A DNA stretch of 64,000 bases from Kryptolebias marmoratus. Taxonomy: Eukaryota; Chordata; Actinopteri; Cyprinodontiformes; Rivulidae. A program made the position numbers and the translations under genes. Where the stretch lies: assembly GCF_001649575.2 (NCBI RefSeq), contig NC_051431.1:12262905-12326904 (forward strand). The letters are read 5' to 3'. Position 1 is the first letter of the stretch, and every line of letters starts with the position of its first letter. Of this stretch, positions 50,981 through 61,120 are shown piece by piece. The notes under the pieces are model-generated. The model did no database searches. It saw nothing but the letters and a program-made list of their open reading frames with translations, and had not been told where the DNA came from.

Positions 50981-52008
50981 CAGCAGCCCCATGCTGCTCA
51001 CCTCGTCACAAACGGGCAGCTGAACGCCTCATTAGAAGAATTATTCATGTTCCAGAAGCCCAGTTTGGACATCTTTGGACTTTCACAGAGAGGAGCAACT
51101 GACTCTGCGTTTGCTCTTCACAACCAGAGACAAACTGGACTACGTCTCATGAGAAATTGATTAAAACAGAAGGTTTTTCTTATTTTTTATGTATGATTTG
51201 CTTCAACATATTCCCCATATTAGCTTGCACATGTGGCTGGTTTCTGAAAGCTAATGGCGCTTGTTTTACACCCACCATAAGCTACAGTTATAGACAAATA
51301 AAAGCTTTTTTTAAAATGTAAAAATAAACTTAGGAATTGTTATTTACAGACTGTGAGAGAAAGCTTTGAAACTGCCTCATTGGGAATTTTAGTTTTGAAG
51401 ACAAAAACACCTGAATAAACACAAAATGAAAGGTAAAATGAATAAATGCATCTTAAATTTGATCTTTTTATTGGCTTGATCTGCTGACAGCTTCCTAAAT
51501 GATGATTTTAGTTTGAAAAGAAGTTCAGAACAAGCAAAAACCTAAAATTAATTTCCTTTTTAAAACAGAATTTAAACTTTTCCATTATTTGAATTACTGT
51601 CAGGAAAAATGGTCTGCTGAATTCTTGACCAACTAGCAACTAAAGCAAACTATTTCCATCATCTTTGTGTATCTTTGGCCCAAGTAGTACCTTTATTTAA
51701 TGAACTTCAGTGACTGCACTCACTCACTACATTAGTGTGATATAAAATTAACTTATTGTTGTCATTGAAATATGTTATATTTTAAGCACCAGGCTACACT
51801 AAAGTCAACTTGTGCTGTTTTTGGCTAACAAAAAAGCTAATTAATGAACTTCATCATTACTGCTTCAGCTCAAATATCTAAAGTATTAAAGCAAACGAGT
51901 TAAAGTATTCAAAGTATGAAATACTGCCAGATTTCTATATGAACAAATAAGTCACAAAGCATGGAGTGAAAGGGTAGCTGTCTTAATACAGGCAAGGTGT
52001 GGGCAGCC

Positions 52009-52192
52009 CTGGTCCTCGAGGGCCACCATCCTGCATGTTTTACTTGTTCCTCTGCTCCAACACACCTGATTTGAATCAATGGGTGATTAACAGGCTTCTG
52101 CAGAACATGAAGAGGTGATTTAACCTCTGAATCAGGTGTGTTGGAGCAGGGAAACAAGGAAAACATGCAGGATGGTGGCCCTCGAGGACCAG
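52009..52192. mobile_element. Palindromic MITE, 184 bp
   Basis: Long inverted arms of about 70 bases: the left begins CTGGTCCTCGAGGGCC, the right ends GGCCCTCGAGGACCAG. Inner words CATCCTGCATGTTTT / AAAACATGCAGGATG and CTCCAACACACCTGATT / AATCAGGTGTGTTGGAG pair almost perfectly. This is a very common fish foldback element, often extending a few bases further on each side. Confidence 0.85.
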
Positions 52193-52999
52193 GATTGGAG
52201 ACCCAGGTTGGCCCAGGGCCCCCCTTTTTTCCCCAACTGTTTTCAGGCTTATAAAGTAACTATTTCTGAAGGACATAAACTGCATTAGCTAATAATAAAC
52301 CTTCACATGTATGTTACTACGGTTACTACGCGACAGTACTGTGTGTGTGTGTTAAGTGTCGATGGGGCTGAAATACGAATGGATCAGAGGGCCTATGCTC
52401 AGCACACTTATCGGCGTAAGAACACGGACGTTGTTCAGTTCATTAAACAAACAAACAAAAAGTTGTTTTATAACCTTGAAAAAATATTAAAAACAAACAA
52501 AAAAACAACAACAAAACAAAACAGACCCCTTCTTGGCTAGCCTTTTGAAAATCTTTAAAAATGACCAGACTATCCCTTTAAGTCAGAGCTCTCAGGAGAC
52601 TGTCAGAAGTCAGGATTATATATTAAAGTGTAACAAAGCAGCTAGCTTAACATAATTTTATGGCATAACATTTCAGACATACAGTAAAACTAAGAAACCA
52701 ACAAGAACCTCTTTACAGATAAACCCTGAATAACCCGAGTTTATCATTTAATTAGAAGCATTTATTTCAGAATATGCATTAAGTACATTACCCTAATATA
52801 ACTATAAAGTTAGAATATGAATTTGGAACAAACTGCATCGGAAAACGACACTAATCGTTGAGTGTTTCTGCTGTGAGCTGAGTTTTAATGTCTGTTTAAG
52901 TTGTTGCCAGATTTTTTGCTTAATGTTTCAAACATCCTTTAATATTTCTTTGCTCCTGATTGAGAAAACCCTGAAGGGAAAACATCACTGAAGACACAG

Positions 53000-53751
53000 A
53001 GTGAAGTTTGGACTCGGAGCAGTTTTATTACTGTAAGCACAGTGGGGTGCAAATCAAAGTGAACCTCATGTCCACACACAAAAAGCTTTTATAATAATCA
53101 TAATAATAATAAAAACTGTTTGACTATCGACTTCTCATGATAAAAACAAAAGTCACTCGGAGAACTGTGGCTGCAGCTCGGTATGAATATCAACAATACA
53201 GATTGTTCTTTCTATGATGACAAACAAAGCCTGACAAAAGTGCCGTTCTGTTCAGTTTTAAACAACTTAATCAAAGAACACGTATAAGAACGTCTAAGCC
53301 CTTTGTGTTTTATTTGTTGCCTGACTGAACGAGACTGAAACTTGCCCGCCGCCCTGCTTCCTGGCTCTCACAACCTTACGTTTTGGTGATTAAAGACATT
53401 TGTGGAAGCTTCAAGTAACTGCGCCGAACAAACCGGGATCGGCTGGCCGAGGTGAGGACGTCGGTACAAAAATAGAAACTAAAAAAAAAATCAAACTTAT
53501 AATGGACGTACAATGAGACGCAGCATCAGATGTTTATTAGATTCTCCCCACGTGTCAAACCACCACTTTATCGACATTTTTCAGCACATTTCTGAACCGC
53601 TTTTTCAAAAAGATAAAAGTCTTTCTTCCCCTGAATATTCACATGATTCTTTATGACAACAGATTTGCATCTTTAGGCTCTCAAACAGCCTGAGCACACA
53701 TCCGCATAACACACACACACGCACGCACTTCTCATGGATCCTGGAAGAGCT
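53000..53751 (-). other. Likely tmem160 3' UTR
   Basis: No coding sequence follows the stop. On the minus strand AATAAA signals read through plus-strand TTTATT at 53533, 53309 and 53024. The last has a typical distal position, giving a UTR of about 740 bases. The actual end is not known. Confidence 0.45.
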
Positions 53752-54071
53752 CTACTTCTGTCCCCTGCCGCCGCTCTCGTCGCTGTCCTGAGAGGCGCGG
53801 TAGCCTCGCTGCTCGCGCCTCTCGCGGCACTCCCTGCACTCCCCCTCCTCGTCCGCCCCCTCCTCCTCGTTCTCGTGGATGATCTCCACCTCCAGCCGGC
53901 CGATGTAGAGCGATACGGCGCAGAGCCAGAAGAGGGCGACGCTGCCCACCACGGCGGCGTTGAGCAGCACCGCCGGCACGGACAGCAGCATCAGCCTCCG
54001 CAGGGCGAAAAGGCTGCCGACGTAGGAGGCGCCGCCGAACGACACGCACACGCCCCCCAGGATGAAGAACG
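53752..54071 (-). CDS. tmem160: tmem160 exon 4 (second and third membrane segments, stop)
   Basis: From CTTCCTCAG to TAG at 53754-53752. Encodes AFFILGGVCVSFGGASYVGS, LFALRRLMLLSVPAVLLNAA, VVGSVALFWLCAVSLYIGRL, then an acidic ENEEEGADEEGE tail and CRECRERREQRG. Two closely spaced Cys (CREC) in the tail are absent from the human protein as I recall it. Confidence 0.95.
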
Positions 54072-56685
54072 CTGAGGAAGAGCAGATTGACGTGGGATTA
54101 TCGCAAAGACCCCGTTAATTGTTCTCGCAACTCGCTCGGCGGAAATCGCGGGGATTAGAGCCGCTCGTTCTCTTAATTAGTCAGACGAAAATAAGAGATT
54201 AAGGCAGAATCATCTTAAAAGACATAAAAGCGTTCTCAAGAACGCATCAAATTTCTTTATGGGCTGTTTCTCTCTCATATATAATACTTCATCATAGCTG
54301 GAGAGTTTACTTTCCTGGGTTTTTCAAACATCTATAACCATTAGATTAAAAAAATGATAATAATAAAAAAATCAATACCAATTTAATGATTTAGAGAAGC
54401 TCTGCTCCCCAATCTGGAATGTGAGGTAACCATACGAACGCTTAAAACACAGAAATAAAAGACCTTGACTTTGTTTTGCTCCTCATATCGGTTGTTGAAC
54501 TCCTTAAAGATGGATTAAATCCAAACCTCCTGCTGCTGGAGCCAATCAAAAATGTAATGCAGCGTTCTTTAAATGGATGGATTTTTTTTTTACAACAACA
54601 ACAAAAGAAGAAGGTATTTTTACTAATTTAGTATGCTATAAAAACACTTCTTTCAAACAGAATCTTTTTTTAAAAAAAGCATCTGCAGCCTTGGAATATC
54701 TGGCTTCAATCGAACGCTTTTGGAGAGTTTAGGAATCCAGCTGCCTTCAGTTACTTTTAACGTCCTTCCAACAAACCTGAGAGATTTAAATAAAATGTTG
54801 ATATGAAAGGAATGAAATATCATGTGTGTGTGTGTGTGTGTGTGTATGGTGAATATTGTGTAAATCTGTGTCAGTGAGCACTACTCCTTTGCCATCCTCA
54901 CAGGTGTGGCATACCAAGATGCTAATTAGACAGCATGATTATTGCACAGGTGTGCTGCACTAAATGGACATTTTTAAATGTGCAGTTTACTTCTACTGTA
55001 TTTGGGGGTCTGGGGGGGGGATCAGTAAATCAGTCAGTATCTGGTGTGACCATCTGCCTCACGCAGGGCATCCCATCTCCTTGGCATAGCGTTGTTCAGG
55101 TTGTTGATGGCGGCCGGTGGAACGTTGGTCCATTCCTCCCTGGTGGCTGCGCCAAGTTGCTGGGTATCGTCACCCCAGATACTGACTGGTTCTCTGGAAA
55201 TGTGACCGTCTGTCTGAGTCCTGACGTTACCCGCGCATTGTGAGGACCCCCCCACCCGAAGCTCGTGTGAGCTGAATTCCAGCTGCGGCCCGTACCGTAT
55301 CCAGCTTCTCGGCCCACTTCGCTCTGGACGAACGCGATGACTCCGATCCCAGTCGCCAGCAAACCGTTCCTGAACCAAGAGAGGAAACCTGTAAGACAGT
55401 AAACCGAGTTAAAAACGGACTTCACCCCCCTTTTTTAAACAAGCAACGGGTCACATTTGTAAAAGCCTCATCGTGTGACGGTTAAGGAGCCTCAAAGGCC
55501 TTGTGTTCTTTAAATGAATGCATATCGCCCGCCACCTTTTATTCTAAACTCATCTTTATGTTAAGGAGGATCAGAGTTGGAGCGGTTTCGCTCGAACCTC
55601 GTAAACTTGGGTTACAGAGAGATCTCTTCAGATGCGTTGAGGATGACTCTCAGCTACTACCACCCCCAAATCTTAGCACTGAAGCGGACCGAGCTACGGC
55701 CATCTATGCGTCGGCTGATGCCAATTAGCTACGGCAGCCATCTTGACTTACCTCTGGAAGACGCATGTCCTGATGAGCGTTAAAATCAGCCCAGTGGTTC
55801 CTGAGATATTCTGCTAACTCGAACAGAATCTTCCTGCCTTTTTGCCTTCAGCAGCAAGCGATGATGAAAACATTTTCTTTTTTTTTTCCCTGCCTGCCTG
55901 CCTGCATCATAAGTTGTGGTGAGTTCATTCACTCAGGAATATTCAATGACGTTAACAAATACTGACAGTAATCTGAGCCTTGTTAGAAGAAAACAGAAGA
56001 AAAACCAACAGCCACAACCCTACCATCATAAAACTGCTCTATAAAGGAGCTGGATCAGCGGTGTGATCATTTCCAAATATGGCAACCTGTCGTGCCAATC
56101 AGAGCATTACACTCACGAACAAATAAGTTTCTTTTCTTACATAAAGCAGCAACAAGTATTTCCTCATTTGTTATGTTCTTAAAATAGTATTTTACAAATC
56201 TGCACTGAGACAGTGATGTTGGGCCACCCCTTGAGGTTTTAGTCCCATTTACTCCACATGTATACAGCTTTAAGTACAGGCATTTTTACTGGCCACCTAA
56301 ATATATTGCTTCCCAGGTGAGTTTTTAAAGGTGTTACATGTAAGACACAGTAAGATTTAAGACTAAGATGGACACAAAAACAATCAGAAAATGACTAAAT
56401 GATCCTCCAGCCCTACAGGTGTTCAGGTGTGTCTCTGGTACCTGTTTCATGGGACTTCCTCAGCATCTGCAAAACAGGAGGGACAATCTGTTACCACTTG
56501 TTTTACACCCTAAACACAAACAGAAACAAGCAACAGTTAGAAGTAAATAAATAAAAACAGGAACACAGCCGGGACCTACCAGAGCGTCCGCCTTATCGAG
56601 CTCGGTGAGGTGGTACTGCTGCTGCTGCGGCGGTGGCGGCGGCTCCGGAGCCCGGCTCTTCCCCCACGGGCCCGGCTTCTCTCCG
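53752..56685 (-). CDS. tmem160: Transmembrane protein 160, partial at the 5' end
   Basis: Exons in transcript order: 56685-56580 (5' end lost in a gap), 56466-56442, 55388-55296, 54071-53752. Together 180 visible residues plus stop, close to the 188 of human TMEM160. Conserved blocks are ELDKADAL-MLRKSHET, GFLSWFRNGLLATGIGVIAF, VQSEVGREAGYG, AFFILGGVCVSFGGASYVGS and LFWLCAVSLYIGRLEVEI. Three hydrophobic segments follow the Pro/Gln-rich N-terminal part. The C-terminal tail is acidic then Arg/Ser-rich. Human TMEM160 is reported in the mitochondrial inner membrane; its molecular activity is not established. Tail-to-tail with npas1, 8.2 kb apart. The start codon is not visible. Confidence 0.93.
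54865..55190 (-). pseudogene. Tc1-like transposon remnant, 3' end with transposase C-terminus
   Basis: The minus strand from about 55137 to 55034 encodes REEWTNVPPAAINNLNNAMP then RRWDALREADGHTRY and a stop, the recognisable C-terminal end of a Tc1/mariner-type (DD34E) transposase common in fish. The following 160 bases (ACAGGTGTGGCATACC, AAAGGAGTAGTGCTCACTG on the complement) match its usual 3' tail. All catalytic parts are missing. It sits in tmem160 intron 3. An inverted 19-bp pair (55032 and about 55171) flanks the coding scrap, one mismatch. Confidence 0.7.
55296..55388 (-). CDS. tmem160: tmem160 exon 3 (first membrane segment)
   Basis: 93 nt from TGTCTTACAG to donor GTACGG. Encodes FLSWFRNGLLATGIGVIAFV then QSEVGREAGYG, almost the same as human TMEM160. 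Confidence 0.96.
55610..55870 (-). repeat. Dispersed repeat family A copy in tmem160 intron 2
   Basis: Words CTCAGCTACTACCA, TTAGCTACGGCAGCCATCTTGA and CCAGTGGTTCCTGAGATATT are the complement of the 14540 unit. Confidence 0.6.
56442..56466 (-). CDS. tmem160: tmem160 exon 2, a 25-nt micro-exon
   Basis: Acceptor GTTTTGCAG, donor GTACC. Encodes MLRKSHET and one base of Gly, matching human LLRKAHET. Phase 0 in, phase 1 out, fitting both neighbours. Confidence 0.92.
56580..56685 (-). CDS. tmem160: tmem160 exon 1 (partial)
   Basis: Ends with donor GTAGGT at 56579. Encodes a Pro/Gln-rich stretch (PEPPPPPQQQQYHL) then TELDKADAL, matching human SELDRADAW. Upstream sequence is N, so the mitochondrial targeting region and ATG are missing. 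Confidence 0.9.
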
Positions 56686-57510
56686 NNNNNNNNNNNNNNN
56701 NNNNNNNNNNNNNNNNNNNNNNNNNNNNNNNNNNNNNNNNNNNNNNNNNNNNNNNNNNNNNNNNNNNNNNNNNNNNNNNNNNNNNNNNNNNNNNNNNNNN
56801 NNNNNNNNNNNNNNNNNNNNNNNNNNNNNNNNNNNNNNNNNNNNNNNNNNNNNNNNNNNNNNNNNNNNNNNNNNNNNNNNNNNNNNNNNNNNNNNNNNNN
56901 NNNNNNNNNNNNNNNNNNNNNNNNNNNNNNNNNNNNNNNNNNNNNNNNNNNNNNNNNNNNNNNNNNNNNNNNNNNNNNNNNNNNNNNNNNNNNNNNNNNN
57001 NNNNNNNNNNNNNNNNNNNNNNNNNNNNNNNNNNNNNNNNNNNNNNNNNNNNNNNNNNNNNNNNNNNNNNNNNNNNNNNNNNNNNNNNNNNNNNNNNNNN
57101 NNNNNNNNNNNNNNNNNNNNNNNNNNNNNNNNNNNNNNNNNNNNNNNNNNNNNNNNNNNNNNNNNNNNNNNNNNNNNNNNNNNNNNNNNNNNNNNNNNNN
57201 NNNNNNNNNNNNNNNNNNNNNNNNNNNNNNNNNNNNNNNNNNNNNNNNNNNNNNNNNNNNNNNNNNNNNNNNNNNNNNNNNNNNNNNNNNNNNNNNNNNN
57301 NNNNNNNNNNNNNNNNNNNNNNNNNNNNNNNNNNNNNNNNNNNNNNNNNNNNNNNNNNNNNNNNNNNNNNNNNNNNNNNNNNNNNNNNNNNNNNNNNNNN
57401 NNNNNNNNNNNNNNNNNNNNNNNNNNNNNNNNNNNNNNNNNNNNNNNNNNNNNNNNNNNNNNNNNNNNNNNNNNNNNNNNNNNNNNNNNNNNNNNNNNNN
57501 NNNNNNNNNN
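56686..57510. other. Assembly gap (825 N) over tmem160 5' end
   Basis: It interrupts tmem160 exon 1 on one side and an AT dinucleotide run on the other. The start codon and promoter of tmem160 should lie here or just beyond. Confidence 0.98.

Positions 57511-57561
<51 letters not shown>
57511..57561 (+). repeat. (AT)n microsatellite
   Basis: About 50 bases of AT dinucleotide directly at the right edge of the gap. Its true length is unknown because it enters the gap. Confidence 0.95.
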
Positions 57562-57564
<3 letters not shown>

Positions 57565-58749
57565 CAAAGTGTGATTTTTTTAAGAGCCACTTACATTTTG
57601 TGTCAGCGTGCAAACTTTATTTAGTAGGAAAAAAAATGCTTAAAATGGTTCTTTTACACAGAAAGGTTGATCTAAATCCAGGGGCTGGGCACAAATATGC
57701 AATGTCACATTCAGTCCACACGGGGGCGCCACCTAACCGCAAACTTCAACACAGTCCACAAAAGATGACACAAGGAAACCTTAAAAAAAAAGAAATCAGC
57801 ATCTCAAACAGACATTTTTGTTCTTTTCTCATTTGAAAACATGCAAAAGGATTTGAAACGATTCAACTTCAAATGTTGCACTTAATAATAAATAAATTTA
57901 AAAAAAAATAATCTGTCCGATTATTTCGCTCATTGGGCTGTGGGTTTGGAAGTGAATAATTTGGCCCAGTGGGGGGATATCTTGGCTGCAGCTGCTTTTT
58001 GCCATGAAGAACATGAAGCGTCGACACAGAAAAACATTTCTTTCGAACAGATCTCTGGAGTCTGGACTTTATGAAGTAAATGTTTATTTACAAAGACAAA
58101 TGCAGACCAATTCTTATTGAATTCTAACCTTAAATTATGACCAAATGAACTCCAAATCCTGATTACAGTTCACACCTTACCCATAATCCTAATCAGAACC
58201 CAGAGAGAAAGTTTTGGCTCCTCTTATGGTTTTAATCAGTTCGACGTTTAAACCGAGAAACACCCAAAGAAACAACAAAAAGAAAAAGACACTCAGAGGC
58301 TTAAATTTTCCATATGCAGCACAAAAGTTTTGATTTACGCTTTATGTATGGCATCCATCAAGAGGCGCTGTAGCACCCTCTGCTCCCCTACTTCCCGCAG
58401 CCTTGTTTATGAGGGTGTGTTTGAACCCCCCAAACGTGTGTTTTTGTGTGTTTGAAGAGGGATCTGTGCTCCCCTCTGCGCTGCGGCCTCCATCCAGGTG
58501 GTCTTTTGTCTTTCGGGGGCCCAGAGAGACGAAGCTCGCCATCACCCCGGAGCGCTCGCCGCGAGGACCACCGTGAGGTGCAGGAGATGGGAGGTTTTCT
58601 GTTTGTGTTCCTGTGTGAGTGTGTGTGTGTGTGTGTGTGGGGGGGGGGGTGTCTTTTACAGACAAATCTTTGATGCGACAGCGCTGCTGACCTACTGTCC
58701 ACTCTCACGCCCCTGACCCCGACACAATGGGAGGCTGATGTTTGTGTTT

Positions 58750-58815
<66 letters not shown>

Positions 58816-59009
58816 TTCAGATGCGATGCTGTACTCAGCAGGAGTAATTTCCAGGTTAATAAGGGTTACTTTTCCTGTAAAAACCATGTCATCTGAAGCC
58901 ATTGTTCAAATCAATAAGGAGTCTCATTTTTAATACTGTTAATTTTATTTCATATTTAGCATCTTACATTCACTAACCTGCAATGACAAATAAGTCAAGA
59001 GTACAATGT
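57562..59009. other. Downstream DNA, no gene recognised
   Basis: AT-rich, apparently unique, with a GT run plus G10 (58618-58650) and a 63-base CA repeat (58751-58813). The GC-rich stretch 58460-58600 has short frames on both strands without recognisable protein. Confidence 0.7.
58751..58813 (+). repeat. (CA)n microsatellite
   Basis: 63 bases of perfect CA, the longest dinucleotide run of that type here. Confidence 0.98.
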
Positions 59010-59362
59010 ACCACTTCACATTTAGGATTTATTAAAGCCTTATAAAAGGGTACTCATGAGTTTTTAAACACTTTATAAAACATTAACAATCATTTATAGA
59101 ACAGCTATAAAACACTGTTCATACAGCACTGCAAGTGCTCAGTTAGCTTATCAAGTTAGCTTAAAAGGTAAACAAAGTTAGTTAAAAAAGATTACCTGAA
59201 TGAATTGAAAAAAAAAACAGCACCCCTCCAATCAGTGAGCCTTCCTCACTGTTTTATAAATGGTAGTTAATGCCTTATAAAGTGTTTATTAATTCACAAA
59301 TAACCTGTTTATAAAGCAGTAATAAATCCTTAATGATAATAAAGGTCATACTGTGAAGTGGT
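59010..59362. mobile_element. MITE with ACCACTTCACA ends
   Basis: Perfect 11-bp terminal inverted repeats (59010-59020 and 59352-59362). Inner arms are also inverted copies (AGGATTTATTAAAGCCTTATAAA against the complement of TTTATAAAGCAGTAATAAATCCT; landmark words only). 353 bp, no coding frame. Confidence 0.75.
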
Positions 59363-59379
59363 TCAGCGGCACTGACTGC

Positions 59380-59770
59380 TCAAAAAGCAACAGTTCAGAT
59401 CTTCTGAAGTGGGATTCTGTGGAAAGGTGATTAATAATGAGTATCTAACCTGTCACAGATAGCTCTTTGAACGACCTCAGTTGGGAGAAATAGAGTTTAA
59501 TTCTCATCAAACTGATGAGTTATTGGCTAGTCTAAGCAGAGCTGAGACCAAAGTGGTTTACTGCCATCTTAAAACAGCTCCAATTTAAAAAAAAATTAAA
59601 AATAAAAACATCTTATGGTGGTTTACGCAAACATTTAAACCTTTACATCATCGTTCATTTCACATAAGATGATCTTTCCCAGCTGCACAGGAAGTGCTAC
59701 AGCTGTGATATATAAAAAACAAAAACAAAATTGCTTTAAATAACTGCTTAATGCAAAACTGACAGCAATG
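59380..59770 (+). repeat. Family B repeat copy
   Basis: AACAGTTCAGATCTTCTGAA, TTCTGTGGAAAGGTG, ATCTAACCTGTCACAGATAG and AGTGGTTTACTGCCATC occur in the same order as in the copies at 10141 and 47756. It begins about 18 bases after the preceding MITE. Confidence 0.6.
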
Positions 59771-60649
59771 TAATGATTTATAACCCAACCCAACCCAAAG
59801 CTGTTCCCCACAGGCCTCTCACAGTAACCTCCCGCAGCGTTCCCAGATAGGAAATGCAGTATAAAAACTACACAAAGTGCAGGGCTGGAGCTGCAGCATC
59901 AAGCTCCTTTCTTGTCTGTTTTCTTCCCTGGAACCGTGACAATCACTTCCACAACAGCTTTGTCTTTCAAAACTTCATTTAAAATGACCTTTATCCAAGC
60001 TCTCATCAATCGGGGCAAACTTTTCCTCAAAACCAGGCCAGAGAGTGTCTGCCTCCTTTAGGAGGTGCGTTTTGTCCAATACTGAGGTCACACGCGCGTT
60101 CATCACTGTCCCGTCGCTCAGACGAGCTCTGATCTCCGCCTGGAGGAGGATCTCTCAGCCTCGACCCTTTGTGGACTCAGAGGCTCCAGGGATGAGTCAT
60201 CCAGTGGAAACGAGGACTGCGGTCAGACAATCAGTATTCCAGATATTTTTATTATTTTTTTGGTGTGGGGGAGCATCGAGTTCGGCAGATCTGAGACAAA
60301 AACACCAAACTGTTAACAACAAAAGCCAGACTCTGTGCTCATCAGGGCTGTTATTACAGTTTCTGGTTCGGCAGAGCATTGATATTTAGGAGCAATGTGA
60401 GCTGCCAGCTTTTTACTGAGGCATCCGTTTTCAGTAAGTAGTTGGAAAACCACGTCCTTTAGACTGCAAAGAGACACATCGGTGGGAGAGGAGGAGACGG
60501 GACCTGCCTGCATTCTCTGCTGGGCCTAATAACGAACGAGTGATTTCGATTTGGGAAGGAACTGCAAATTTACGGAGGGGTAACAGTTTTACAGTCTTAC
60601 TCTGTGAGGAATGGGCTGCAAGGAGTGGAACGTGTAATGACTAATGAAA

Positions 60650-61120
60650 CAAACAAAATGGCTGCAACTCAGACGACTTTACAGATAATGACTTAAAATC
60701 TGGTGTGGTAGTAGCTGAGCATCGTCCTCAACTCGTACTCCGAGTGCAACACACTGCACGACAGCTTTGCCTAAAATTCTGGAATTAACTGTTGGAGTCA
60801 ACCCTGTTTGTCTGTTAGCAAAATATCTCATGAACCACTGGGTTGATTTTAATGAAACCTTCAGTGCTCATGCTCGTCTACAACTGGTTACATTTTGGAG
60901 TCAACCTAATCAGGATGGCCGCCACAGCTAATCAGCCTTAGGTGACACAAAAAGGGCTATACGTCAGGGAATTTTCCACATACCGAGCTGAAATTTGGCA
61001 TGGCAGTAGCTGGCAGTCATTTACGACACATACTCTGAGCCTCACAGATCCTGTGAGATCTGACAAGACTGCGTGAGATTGGTGCAGCTCCAGACGAGAT
61101 GATCTCAGTCTAAATGTCTG
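60650..61120 (+). repeat. Dispersed repeat family A copy
   Basis: Contains the end of one unit (ACAGATAATGACTTAAAATC, GGTGTGGTAGTAGCTGAG), then GTCTGTTAGCAAAATATCTC at about 60810, AGGATGGCCGCC at 60912 and the unit's end again. Confidence 0.75.

Noticed and set aside
50522..51160. 212-codon plus-strand frame, the longest outside npas1
   Set aside because: Arg/Glu/Gly and His/Thr runs follow purine and CA repeats. No known protein is recognised.
53734..54075. Plus-strand 113-codon Ala/Leu-rich frame
   Set aside because: Antisense of tmem160 exon 4.
56460..57836. 300-400-codon frames across 56686-57510
   Set aside because: They are open only because the gap is N. Only the short tmem160 exon 1 segment is real.
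58388..58813. Cys/Val-rich 141-codon minus frame
   Set aside because: Half of it is a translated CA/GT microsatellite.
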